NCBI GenBank assembly: GCA_003852775.1
Contig: RDDZ01000083.1
Location: 1 to 61,762, forward strand
Direction: 5' to 3'
DNA: 61,762 bases
Source of the DNA: Microbacteriaceae bacterium
GTDB taxonomy: Bacteria; Actinomycetota; Actinomycetes; Actinomycetales; Microbacteriaceae
Below the pieces are notes generated by a model. That model ran no database searches. It was not told the origin of the DNA and saw nothing but the letters and a program-made list of their open reading frames with translations. Shown here piece by piece: positions 33,856 to 41,885 of this stretch (the stretch's first letter is position 1; each line of letters begins with the position of its first letter). The position numbers and the translations under genes were made by a program.

Positions 33856-33904
33856 GCGGAGATCCGGTGGTTCGTGGGCTGGATGCGGGGTCCCCGAAAC
33901 GGGG

Positions 33905-33926
33905 TCGAATCGATTCGATCGAATCG
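33905..33926. promoter_or_regulatory. LacI-type operator, two overlapping perfect palindromes
   Basis: TCGAATCGATTCGA (33905-33918) and CGATTCGATCGAATCG (33911-33926) are perfect palindromes sharing eight bases. The first has the central CG typical of LacI-family operators. It is in the 92-base gap between the divergent MFS and lacI-type genes, next to the TAGGCT box, and fits repression of both. Confidence 0.75.
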
Positions 33927-33933
33927 TTTCGAG

Positions 33934-33947
33934 TAGGCTAGCGCGCG
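33934..33947 (+). promoter_or_regulatory. Near-leaderless promoter of LacI-type gene
   Basis: TAGGCT, eight bases, then ATG at 33948. The operator palindromes end eight bases upstream of the box. Confidence 0.5.
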
Positions 33948-35018
33948 ATGTCCGACGTCGCAAACACCCGCCCCACCCTCGCCGCGGTCGCGCGGCGGGC
34001 GGGCGTGTCCGCGTCGACCGCCTCGCTCGTGTTCAGCGGAGCCGGCCCCGTGGCGGATGCGACGCGCGCGCGGGTGCTCGAGGCTGCGGCCGAGCTCGAC
34101 TACGCGGGCCCCGACCCCACCGCCCGCTCGCTCCGTCGCGGCCGGACGGGCGTCATCGGCCTCGTCACCGAGGACTCCCTCGGTGACGCCTTCCGCGACC
34201 CCGTGAACCTCGCGCTGCTCGACGGCCTCGGCGAGGAGCTGAGCGACGACGCCTACGGTCTGCTCGTGCTGCCGTGGACGGGCGAGCCCGGCGGCGTCGA
34301 CCTCGGCGACGTGCCCATGGACGCCGCGATCCTGCTCGGCTGCTCCGTCGACCTCGCGCGGTCCGTTGAGATCCTGCAGCGCCGCCGCATCCCGATCGTC
34401 GCGATCGAGGCCCCTCCCCTGCCGGGCGTCGTGCCGATCGACCTCGACAACGCCGAGGCGACCGCGCGCGGTGCCGGGCTGCTGCGCGAGCTCGGTCACG
34501 AGCGCGTCGCCCTCGTGACCCTCCCGCTCGACCTCGCGCGCGAGCGCGGTCCGCTCACGCCCGAGCGCGAGGCGGCGGCGACCGCTTACACGGCGATCGA
34601 GCGCATCCGCGGGGCGCGCTCGATGTTCCCGGATGCCGTGGGCGTCTCGGCGGGAGGCAGCACCGTCGCCGAGGGGCACGCGGCGGGTCTCGCGCTGCTC
34701 GACGTGCCGGCGGCCGATCGGCCGACCGCGGTCATCGCGCAGTCCGACCTGCTCGCGGCGGGCGTCATCCGCGCCGCCGAGGAGCTCGGCATCGACGTGC
34801 CGGGCGAGCTGAGCGTGCTCGGCTTCGACGGCATCCGCCTCGACGGGATCACGCCCCACGTGCTCACGACGCTCGTCCAGCCCTCGGTGGAGAAGGGGCG
34901 GCTCGCGGGGCGGGCCGTGCGCGCGGCGCTCGCCGACGGTGCGGCACCGGGGTCCGCGGTCACGGCGGAGCTGCGGCGCGGGGAGACGGCGGCGGCGCCG
35001 CGGGCTGCGGGGCGGTAG
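33948..35018 (+). CDS. LacI-family transcriptional regulator
   Basis: The 356-residue protein has an N-terminal LacI HTH and hinge helix (PTLAAVARRAGVSASTASLVFSG through ARVLEAAAELDY) and a periplasmic-binding-like effector domain (VIGLVTED to SVLGFDGIRLDGITPHVLTTL). It likely represses itself and the divergent MFS gene through the palindromes at 33905-33926. The effector is not predictable. ATG 33948. Confidence 0.9.
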   Translation: MSDVANTRPTLAAVARRAGVSASTASLVFSGAGPVADATRARVLEAAAELDYAGPDPTARSLRRGRTGVIGLVTEDSLGDAFRDPVNLALLDGLGEELSDDAYGLLVLPWTGEPGGVDLGDVPMDAAILLGCSVDLARSVEILQRRRIPIVAIEAPPLPGVVPIDLDNAEATARGAGLLRELGHERVALVTLPLDLARERGPLTPEREAAATAYTAIERIRGARSMFPDAVGVSAGGSTVAEGHAAGLALLDVPAADRPTAVIAQSDLLAAGVIRAAEELGIDVPGELSVLGFDGIRLDGITPHVLTTLVQPSVEKGRLAGRAVRAALADGAAPGSAVTAELRRGETAAAPRAAGR

Positions 35019-35029
35019 TAACCAGCTCG

Positions 35030-35068
35030 CTGGTTTCGACACGCCCGCGTCGCGGGCTACTCAACCAG
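35030..35068. repeat. REP-like palindromic element
   Basis: CTGGTT (35030-35035) pairs with AACCAG (35063-35068). Inside, GCCCGCG-T-CGCGGGC is a perfect inverted repeat between TTCGACAC and TACTC. The layout matches the GGTTTCGACACG...CTCAACC palindromes dispersed in many actinobacterial genomes. It may also act as terminator between convergent genes. Confidence 0.6.
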
Positions 35069-35903
35069 TGGGGTGTGCCAGGCGCTCGAACGCCGCGTCG
35101 AGCGCGGGGTCCACGTGCTGCCGCGCGGGGTCCGCGACGTACCAGTCGGCGATCTCCCGGGCGCCCTCCGCGAACGGGGTCGTCGCGACCCAACCCGGCA
35201 CGAGCGACTTGATGCGCGTGTTGTCGAAGAGCACCGAGTGGGCCTTGTCGCCGACGAGGCCCGGCCCCATGTCCGGGAGCTCGCGCGCGATCGCATCCGA
35301 CGCCACGTGCACGATCCACGGCTCGACGCCGAGCGCCCGCCCGAGCAGCCGGGTGATCTCATCCCACGTGAGCGACTCGTCTGCCGTGATGTGCACGGGC
35401 GAGCCGATCGCGTGCGGGTTGCCGAAGAGCCCCACGAACGCGCGAGCGAAGTCGCGGGCGTGGGTGAGCGTCCACCAGCTGGTGCCGTCGCCGTGCACGA
35501 TCACGGGCTTTCCGTCGAGCATGCGCTTGAGCGTCGTCCAGCCGCCCTCGAGCGGGATGAGAGTCGCGTCGTAGGTGTGCGACGGGCGCACGATCGTCAT
35601 CGGGAAGCCGGTGTCGCGGTAGGCGGCCACGAGCAGGTCCTCGCACGCGATCTTGTCGCGCGAGTACCGCCAGAACGGGTTGCGGAGCGGGGTCGACTCA
35701 ACGATCGGCAGCTGCGCGATCGGCTTCTGGTACGCGGAGGCCGAGGAGATGAAGAGGTACTGGCCGGTGCGGCCGGCGAAGAGCTCGACGTCCGCCTGCA
35801 CCTGCTCCGGCCGGAACGCGCGGAAGTTCGCGACCACGTCGAACTCGCGCGAGCCGACGGCGGCGGCGACGGATGCGGCGTCGTCCGCGTCGCCGATGAT
35901 CAC
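35061..35903 (-). pseudogene. NAD-dependent epimerase/reductase, N-terminally truncated
   Basis: The 280-residue frame matches extended-SDR epimerases from the second half of the Rossmann fold onward: DVVANFRAF, SSASAYQKP, the YSRDKIACE catalytic Tyr/Lys and VRPSHTYD. The glycine-rich NAD-binding start (GxxGxxG) is missing. In-frame codons upstream (SATRPPVDGAEVIIGDADD) still look homologous but have no start codon and run into the M13 peptidase start. The gene appears to have lost its 5' end, so NAD binding should fail. Confidence 0.65.
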
Positions 35904-35988
35904 CTCGGCGCCGTCGACGGGCGGCCTCGTCGCGGAGCGCCGGGCGCAGGACGCGCCGATCCACAGGCGGGGTGCGGGAGTCCCGCCG

Positions 35989-36001
35989 TAGGCTGACGCG
36001 T
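35989..36001 (+). promoter_or_regulatory. Leaderless promoter of M13 peptidase
   Basis: TAGGCT, seven bases, then ATG at 36002. Confidence 0.6.
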
Positions 36002-37972
36002 ATGACCGACGCCGCTCCCGCCCTCTCGTCCGGAATCGCGCTCGACGAACTCGACCCGGCCGTCCGGCCGCAGGACGACCTGTTCCGGCACGTCAACGGG
36101 AAGTGGATCGCGCGGACGGAGATCCCCGCCGACAAGGCGCGCTACGGCTCCTTCTACGTGCTCGCCGAGGCCGCCGAGCAGGCCGTGCGCGAGATCATCG
36201 AGGAGGCGCAGAACGCGCCCGCCGGAACCGAGGAGCGCAAGGTCGGCGACCTCTACGCGAGCTTCATGGACGAGGACACGATCGAGGCCCTCGCGTGGGA
36301 GCCGATCCGCGCCGAGCTCGCCTCCGTCGCCGAGCTCGAGGACATCCCCTCCTTCCTCCGAGCGCTCGGCGGGTTCGAGCGCACGGGCGTGAGCGGCTTC
36401 TTCGCGGCCTTCGTCGACAACGACCCGGGCGACCCCGAGCGCTACCTCGTGTTCCTGGAGCAGGCGGGCCTCGGCCTCCCCGACGAGTCGTACTACCGCG
36501 AGGAGAAGTTCGCCGAGATCCGCGAGGCCTACCTCGCCTACCTCGAGCGGATGCTCACCCTCGCGGGCTTCGACAAGTGCCCCAAGCGCGCGAAGCGCAT
36601 CCTCGAGCTCGAGACCGCCCTCGCGTCGCACCACTGGGACAACGTGCGCACGCGCGACAGCCAGGCCACCTACAACCCCATGTCGTGGGCGGATGCCGCC
36701 GCGCTCGCGAAGGACGTGCCGCTCGACGTGTGGCGCGACGGCCTCGGCGCCCCCGCCGGCGTGTTCGACACGGTCGTCGTGCGCGAGCCGAGCTTCGTCG
36801 AGGGGCTGTCGGAGCTGCTCGTCGAGGACCGTCTCACCGCGTGGCGCGACTGGCTGCGCTTCCAGCTCATCCGCTCGGTCGCGCCCTACCTGCACGCCGA
36901 GGTCGTCGAGACCAACTTCGACTTCTACGGCCGCACGCTCACGGGCCAGCCCGAGATGCGCGCCCGCTGGAAGCGCGGCGTCTCGCTCGTCGAGGGCGCC
37001 ATGGGCGAGGCCGTCGGCAGGGTCTACGTCGAGCGCCACTTCAGCCCCACCGCGAAGACCGCGATGGACGACCTCGTCGCCCACCTCGTCGAGGCCTACC
37101 GGCAGTCGATCGAGCAGCTCGACTGGATGACCGACGCGACGCGGCAGCGCGCGCTCGAGAAGCTCTCGAAGTTCACGCCCAAGATCGGCTACCCCGCGAC
37201 CTGGCGCGACTACTCCTCGCTGCAGATCGTGGCATCCGACCTCGTCGCGAACGTGCGCGCGACGGCGGCGTTCGAGTTCGCGCGAGAGCTCGGCAAGATC
37301 GGCAAGCCGATCGACCGCGACGAGTGGTTCATGACGCCGCAGACGATCAACGCGTACTACAACCCCGGCTTCAACGAGATCGTGTTCCCCGCGGCGATCC
37401 TGCAGTACCCGTTCTTCGACGAGAACCGGGATGCGGCTGCCAACTACGGCGCGATCGGCGCGGTCATCGGGCACGAGATCGGCCACGGCTTCGACGACCA
37501 GGGCTCGCGCTTCGACGGCGACGGCCGGCTGACCGACTGGTGGACGACCGAGGACCGTGCGGCGTTCGAGGAGCGCACCTCGAAGCTCATCGCCCAGTAC
37601 GACGCGCTCGAGCCCGCGCAGCTGCCCGGTCACCACGTCAACGGCGCCCTTACGATCGGCGAGAACATCGGCGACCTCGGCGGCCTCGGCATCGCGTGGA
37701 AGGCCTACCTGCTGTCGCTCGGCGGCGAGGAGCCGCCCGTGATCGACGGGCTCACGGGGGCGCAGCGCTTCCTGCTGAGCTGGGCGCAGGCGTGGCAGAT
37801 GAAGCTGCGCGACGAGGAGGCGCTGCGTCTGCTCTCGATCGATCCGCATTCGCCGAACGAGTTCCGCTGCAACCAGATCGTCCGTAACCTGGACGTGTTC
37901 TTCGAGGCCTTCGGCGTCACGCCCGACGACGCCCTGTGGCTCGATCCCGACGACAGGGTCACCATTTGGTAG
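36002..37972 (+). CDS. M13-family (neprilysin/PepO) metallopeptidase
   Basis: The 656-residue protein has the M13 N-terminal domain and a gluzincin catalytic domain: NAYYNPGFNEIVFPAAIL, the zinc motif GHEIGHGFDD and the third-ligand motif ENIGDLGG. The C-terminus ends DRVTIW, typical of the family. There is no signal peptide, so it is probably cytoplasmic and trims peptides. Length is normal. The hydrolase gene at 37981 follows within nine bases. Confidence 0.94.
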   Translation: MTDAAPALSSGIALDELDPAVRPQDDLFRHVNGKWIARTEIPADKARYGSFYVLAEAAEQAVREIIEEAQNAPAGTEERKVGDLYASFMDEDTIEALAWEPIRAELASVAELEDIPSFLRALGGFERTGVSGFFAAFVDNDPGDPERYLVFLEQAGLGLPDESYYREEKFAEIREAYLAYLERMLTLAGFDKCPKRAKRILELETALASHHWDNVRTRDSQATYNPMSWADAAALAKDVPLDVWRDGLGAPAGVFDTVVVREPSFVEGLSELLVEDRLTAWRDWLRFQLIRSVAPYLHAEVVETNFDFYGRTLTGQPEMRARWKRGVSLVEGAMGEAVGRVYVERHFSPTAKTAMDDLVAHLVEAYRQSIEQLDWMTDATRQRALEKLSKFTPKIGYPATWRDYSSLQIVASDLVANVRATAAFEFARELGKIGKPIDRDEWFMTPQTINAYYNPGFNEIVFPAAILQYPFFDENRDAAANYGAIGAVIGHEIGHGFDDQGSRFDGDGRLTDWWTTEDRAAFEERTSKLIAQYDALEPAQLPGHHVNGALTIGENIGDLGGLGIAWKAYLLSLGGEEPPVIDGLTGAQRFLLSWAQAWQMKLRDEEALRLLSIDPHSPNEFRCNQIVRNLDVFFEAFGVTPDDALWLDPDDRVTIW

Positions 37973-37980
37973 ACACTCCC

Positions 37981-38874
37981 GTGCTCCTCGGACGGCGCGC
38001 GCGTGTGCAGGAGGCACGTGCGCCGCGCCATCGAGCGGAGCGCGCGGAGCCGAGCTTCTCGGGCGCCTTCCACGCGCTCGGGGAGCTGGCCTACGGGGGT
38101 GCGCAGGTGTCGGCGTCGGTCATCGACCTCGACTCCGACGCGCGGGTGCTCTCGATCGACGACCGGATCGTGCTGCCCACGGCATCCGTCGGCAAGATCC
38201 TGCTGCTCATCGAGGTGTCCGCCCGGCTCTCGGAGCAGGCGGTGCCGGCCCTCGAGGTGCTCGACAAGTCCCCCAAGGACACCGTGGGCGATTCGGGACT
38301 GTGGCGCCACCTGCAGGTGCGCTCGCTGCCCCTCGCCGACGTCGCGACGCTCGTGGGCGCCACGAGCGACAACCTCGCCACGAACGTGCTGCTGCGCGAG
38401 GTGGGACTGGATGCCGTGCGCGCCCGCACCGAGGAGCTCGGCCTCCTGCGCACGGCGCTGCTCGACCTCGTGCGCGACCACCGCGGCCCGGACGACGCCC
38501 CGCAGCTCTCGGTCGGCTCCACGGCGGAGCTCGCCTGGCTCTTCGCGGCGCTCGCGCGAGGGCAGGTCGTCGACGCGCTCACCTCGTCGCGCGTGCTCGG
38601 CTGGTTGTCGCTCAACACCGACCTCTCGATGGTCGCGAGCGCGTTCGGGGTCGACCCGCTCTCGCACCGGGGCGTCGACCACGGCCTTCAGCTCGTCAAC
38701 AAGACGGGCACGGATGCCGGCGTGCGCTCCGAGGCCGGCATCCTCCGCGGGCCGCGGCGTGGTGTCGCCTACGCCGTCTCGGTGCAGTTCGCGGACCGCT
38801 CGATCGCGGCCCGGTTGCGGGTGCTCGAGGCGCTCCGATCGGTCGGTCTCGACCTCCTCGAGTACGTCCACTGA
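37981..38874 (+). CDS. Beta-lactamase-fold serine hydrolase (class A-like)
   Basis: The 297-residue protein carries the class A layout: SVGK (SxxK) after LPTA, SDN in GATSDNLATN, and KTG in LVNKTGTDAG. It has no signal peptide, unlike secreted beta-lactamases, which argues for a cytoplasmic esterase or amidase-like role. The GTG at 37981 is chosen because it directly follows the M13 stop; a TTG at 37966 is an alternative. The two genes are probably cotranscribed. Confidence 0.78.
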   Translation: MLLGRRARVQEARAPRHRAERAEPSFSGAFHALGELAYGGAQVSASVIDLDSDARVLSIDDRIVLPTASVGKILLLIEVSARLSEQAVPALEVLDKSPKDTVGDSGLWRHLQVRSLPLADVATLVGATSDNLATNVLLREVGLDAVRARTEELGLLRTALLDLVRDHRGPDDAPQLSVGSTAELAWLFAALARGQVVDALTSSRVLGWLSLNTDLSMVASAFGVDPLSHRGVDHGLQLVNKTGTDAGVRSEAGILRGPRRGVAYAVSVQFADRSIAARLRVLEALRSVGLDLLEYVH

Positions 38875-38985
38875 GCACCTGACACGTCATCCACCCGGTC
38901 GGTCTACCCCCGTTGTCCACAGAAATGTGACGAGGCCCTGCGTCCCCCGGACGGGGGCATCTATCCCGGCGCGCCCGAGACGCGG

Positions 38986-39030
38986 GTCCTTGCCCGTGCG
39001 CCGCCATACGCACGGGTCCCCTGCAAGGAC
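38986..39030 (+). promoter_or_regulatory. Leader hairpin covering the ribosome site of the LALTG protein
   Basis: GTCCTTGC (38986-38993) pairs exactly with GCAAGGAC (39023-39030), and inside it CCGTGCG pairs exactly with CGCACGG. The AAGGA at 39025-39029, the best ribosome site before GTG 39041, lies in the outer stem. A second small hairpin (38944-38957) precedes it. A translational switch is inferred. Confidence 0.45.
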
Positions 39031-39040
39031 TGACAAGACC

Positions 39041-40753
39041 GTGCTCAAAAGGTCCCCGGCGACCGCTGTCGCCACCCTCATCGCCCTCGGGCTCTCCCTG
39101 CTCGTCTCCACCCCCGCTCTCGCCCTCGACGCCCCGCCGGGCGAGGAGCAGACGGTCGTCGCGCCGGAGGGAGGTGACACGCAGACCCCCGCCGCCGCGC
39201 CCGCGGAGCCGACTCCGGCGCCCTCCCCCAGCGCCGCCCCCCAACGGCAGCCCGCGGCCGCGGCGGCGAGCTCCTACCCGACCCAGCTCTACGGCGTCGC
39301 GCTCTACGTCTACAAGAAGCTCGACCCCGCCAAGCCGGCCGCGTGGACGAACTCCGGCCCGCAGACCCTCGTGCTCTCGGACGTCGACAACACGAGCGAG
39401 GACGCGAACGAGTGGTTCACGTCGTTCCACCCCGGGCTCCTGCCCGAGGGCGTCTGCGGCGACGGCTGGGCCATCCAGCAGGACAAGGTGAAGTTCACCG
39501 GCTCCTTCTCGTTCCCCGACGAGATCCACCCGCCCGTCGACGGCATCGGCTGGCCCCCGCTCTACGACGCCATGCACGACGAGCTCTCGGAGTACACGGT
39601 CGTTCCGGACTGCGAGGAGCCCGTCACCGAGTGCTCGCCGGCGAACCCCTCCTACCCGACCGGCCCGAGCCACCCCGTGTGCCCGGAGGTCGAGGCGTTC
39701 CCCACCGTCACTCCCCCCACGTGCACGGCCCCCGGCAACTACTCGCTCCCCTCCGTCGACCACGTGAGCTGGCTGCGTGACGGCTCGCCGATCGCCCCCG
39801 GCGACTACGACGCGCCCGCGGCGAGCTCCGTGACGGTCACGGCGGTCGCCGCGCCCGGCTGGGTGCTGAAGGGCGGCGTCTACGACCCGGTCGGCTCGAC
39901 CTGGTCGTTCACATGGCCGCTCGACTTCCCGAAGCCGCCGTGCGTCGAACCGCAGCTCGTCGGATCGATCACGGCCGTCTGCCGCGGCGACGTGCCGATC
40001 ATCAGCTACTCGGTGACCCTCATCGACCCCGACCACCAGACGGCGGGCGACGAGGCCGTGCTGAGTGTCACCGACGGCGTCGAGACGTACGTCTTCACCC
40101 CCGCGCTCGGCACGCTGAGCCACGGCCAGACCCTCTCGGGTGAGCGGCTGTGGCCCGGCGCGACTGTCGACGCCGAGGGCAACCCGACCGGCTGGCCCGG
40201 CTGGGAGTTCGACGGCACCGAGTGGGTGCCGACGGCCGGCAACTTCGCCTGGACGCGCGCCGACGGCGTGACGGCGATCATCACCGTCAACCCCGACCTG
40301 ACGATGGCGATCACCTACCCGCCGGGCGACCCCGACTGCACGACCGACCCGCCGCAGGACCCGCCGACGCTCGGGGTGTTCCCCACGAACGCCACCCTGG
40401 CGCCGCACTGCACCGCGAACGGCGGAGCGCTCCTGACGCTCGGCCTCGTGGACGGGGTCTCGTTCTTCGACGACGTGACCTACCTGATCGACGGCGTCGT
40501 CGCGACGCGCTCGACGGTGGACCTCGCACCAGGACGCTACCTCGTGCAGGCCGTCGTCAAGAACGCCGGTGACGGCCTCGACGGCCCCACCGAATGGCGG
40601 CTCACCGTGACCGGTGGCACCGCCTGCGGTGAACTCTCCACCCTCGCCCTCACGGGCGCCGAACTCGGCCTGCCGCTCGGTGCGGCCGCGGCGCTCCTCA
40701 CGGCCGGCGCGGCCATCCTGATCTCGCGCCGCAGGCTGCGCGAGGCGGAGTGA
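39041..40753 (+). CDS. Secreted surface protein with LALTG sortase signal
   Basis: The 570-residue protein has a signal peptide (hydrophobic TLIALGLSLLVSTPALA, cut near residue 30), an alanine/proline/threonine stalk, and several beta-rich segments with cysteine pairs. It ends in LALTG, a hydrophobic helix and SRRRLREAE, a class E sorting signal. No enzymatic motif was recognised. It is a probable client of the sortase at 6011. GTG 39041 gives the signal peptide; the longer frame is out of register with the upstream hydrolase. Confidence 0.8.
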   Translation: MLKRSPATAVATLIALGLSLLVSTPALALDAPPGEEQTVVAPEGGDTQTPAAAPAEPTPAPSPSAAPQRQPAAAAASSYPTQLYGVALYVYKKLDPAKPAAWTNSGPQTLVLSDVDNTSEDANEWFTSFHPGLLPEGVCGDGWAIQQDKVKFTGSFSFPDEIHPPVDGIGWPPLYDAMHDELSEYTVVPDCEEPVTECSPANPSYPTGPSHPVCPEVEAFPTVTPPTCTAPGNYSLPSVDHVSWLRDGSPIAPGDYDAPAASSVTVTAVAAPGWVLKGGVYDPVGSTWSFTWPLDFPKPPCVEPQLVGSITAVCRGDVPIISYSVTLIDPDHQTAGDEAVLSVTDGVETYVFTPALGTLSHGQTLSGERLWPGATVDAEGNPTGWPGWEFDGTEWVPTAGNFAWTRADGVTAIITVNPDLTMAITYPPGDPDCTTDPPQDPPTLGVFPTNATLAPHCTANGGALLTLGLVDGVSFFDDVTYLIDGVVATRSTVDLAPGRYLVQAVVKNAGDGLDGPTEWRLTVTGGTACGELSTLALTGAELGLPLGAAAALLTAGAAILISRRRLREAE

Positions 40754-40757
40754 GACT

Positions 40758-40794
40758 CCGGGTCCCGTCCGCTGCAGGGGCGGACGGGCCCCGG
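40758..40794 (+). terminator. Terminator after LALTG protein gene
   Basis: CCCGTCCGC (40764-40772) pairs with GCGGACGGG (40780-40788) around a seven-base loop, with an outer CCGG/CCGG extension. No clear T-tract. Confidence 0.6.
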
Positions 40795-40832
40795 ACCCCC
40801 GGGAGATCGGGGACATGCGGGAGGATGGGGAC

Positions 40833-41885
40833 GTGCTGTCCCCGTCCCACCCCCTGACCGACGGCCGCACCTCGGCCTCGTCCGTCGTCCGCGCCGCGCG
40901 AGGCGAGCGGCCCGAGCGCACCCCCGTCTGGTTCATGCACCGGGCGGGGCGCACGCTTCCGGAGCGCCGGGAGGCGCCCGACGGCATCGAGCTCCTCGAC
41001 GCCTACCTCTCGCCCGACCGCGCCGCGGAGCTCACCCTGCAGCCGGTGCGGAGCCACGGCATCGATGCGGCCGTCCTGTTCACCGACGTGCTCGTGCCGG
41101 TGCGGCTCGCGGGCGTCGACGTGCGGTTCGACCCCGAACGCGGTCCTGTGCTCGACGAGCCGATCCGCACGGCGTCCGACGTGCTGCGACTGCGTCCCAT
41201 CGACCCCGCCGTGCTCGCGCCTCTCTCGGAGGCCGTGCGGATCGCGGTCGCCGAACTCGGCGACACCCCGCTCATCGCCGTCGGCGGGGCGCCGTTCTCG
41301 CTCGCCTCCGCCCTGGTCGAGGGTGGCCCCTCGTCGGAGCACCTGCGGGCGCGGTCGCTCATGTACTCCGATCCGCACACGTGGGCGGCGCTGCTCAACT
41401 GGTGCGCCGATGTGACGGGCGCCTTCCTCCGCGCGCAGGTGGAGTCGGGCGCGAGCGCCGCCCAGCTCGTCGACCCGGGGATCGTCTCGCTTTCCCGCCG
41501 CGACTACCAGCGTCGCGTCGCCCCCCACTCCAAGCGCGCCTTCGACGCGCTCCGCGGCCTCGAGGTGCCGAAGCTCCATGTCGGCCCGGGAGGCGAGGCG
41601 CTCGACCTGTTCCCCGCGATCGGCGCCGACGTGGTCGGGGTCGACTGGCGTATCCCGCTCGACGAGGCGAGCGCACGCCTCGGTGGGGGTGTCCCGCTGC
41701 AGGGGAACCTCGATCCCGCGCTCCTGGCGGCGCCGTGGCCCGTGCTGCAGGCTCACGTCGAGGACGTCCTCGACCGCGGGCTCGCCGCGCCCGCGCACAT
41801 CGTGAACCTCGGCGCCGACGTGCCGCCGGGGGCCGACCCGGACGTCCTCACCCGCATCGTGGAGCTCGTGCATGCCCGCCTCTGA
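40833..41885 (+). CDS. HemE-like protein (uroporphyrinogen decarboxylase fold) with altered active site
   Basis: The 350-residue protein aligns with HemE from end to end: PVWFMHRAGRTLP, AVLFTDVLVPV, GGAPFSLASALVEGG, GVDWRIPLDEA, QGNLDP and VNLGADVPPGADPDVLTRIVELVH. The usual MRQAGR arginine is His36, the tyrosine of LASY is Ala160 and the catalytic-site histidine of NLGHG is Ala328; Asp85 is kept. Enzyme activity is doubtful. I use GTG 40833 because GGGAGG lies about seven bases upstream; ATG 40815 is the alternative. It overlaps the next gene by 14 bases. Confidence 0.8.
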   Translation: MLSPSHPLTDGRTSASSVVRAARGERPERTPVWFMHRAGRTLPERREAPDGIELLDAYLSPDRAAELTLQPVRSHGIDAAVLFTDVLVPVRLAGVDVRFDPERGPVLDEPIRTASDVLRLRPIDPAVLAPLSEAVRIAVAELGDTPLIAVGGAPFSLASALVEGGPSSEHLRARSLMYSDPHTWAALLNWCADVTGAFLRAQVESGASAAQLVDPGIVSLSRRDYQRRVAPHSKRAFDALRGLEVPKLHVGPGGEALDLFPAIGADVVGVDWRIPLDEASARLGGGVPLQGNLDPALLAAPWPVLQAHVEDVLDRGLAAPAHIVNLGADVPPGADPDVLTRIVELVHARL

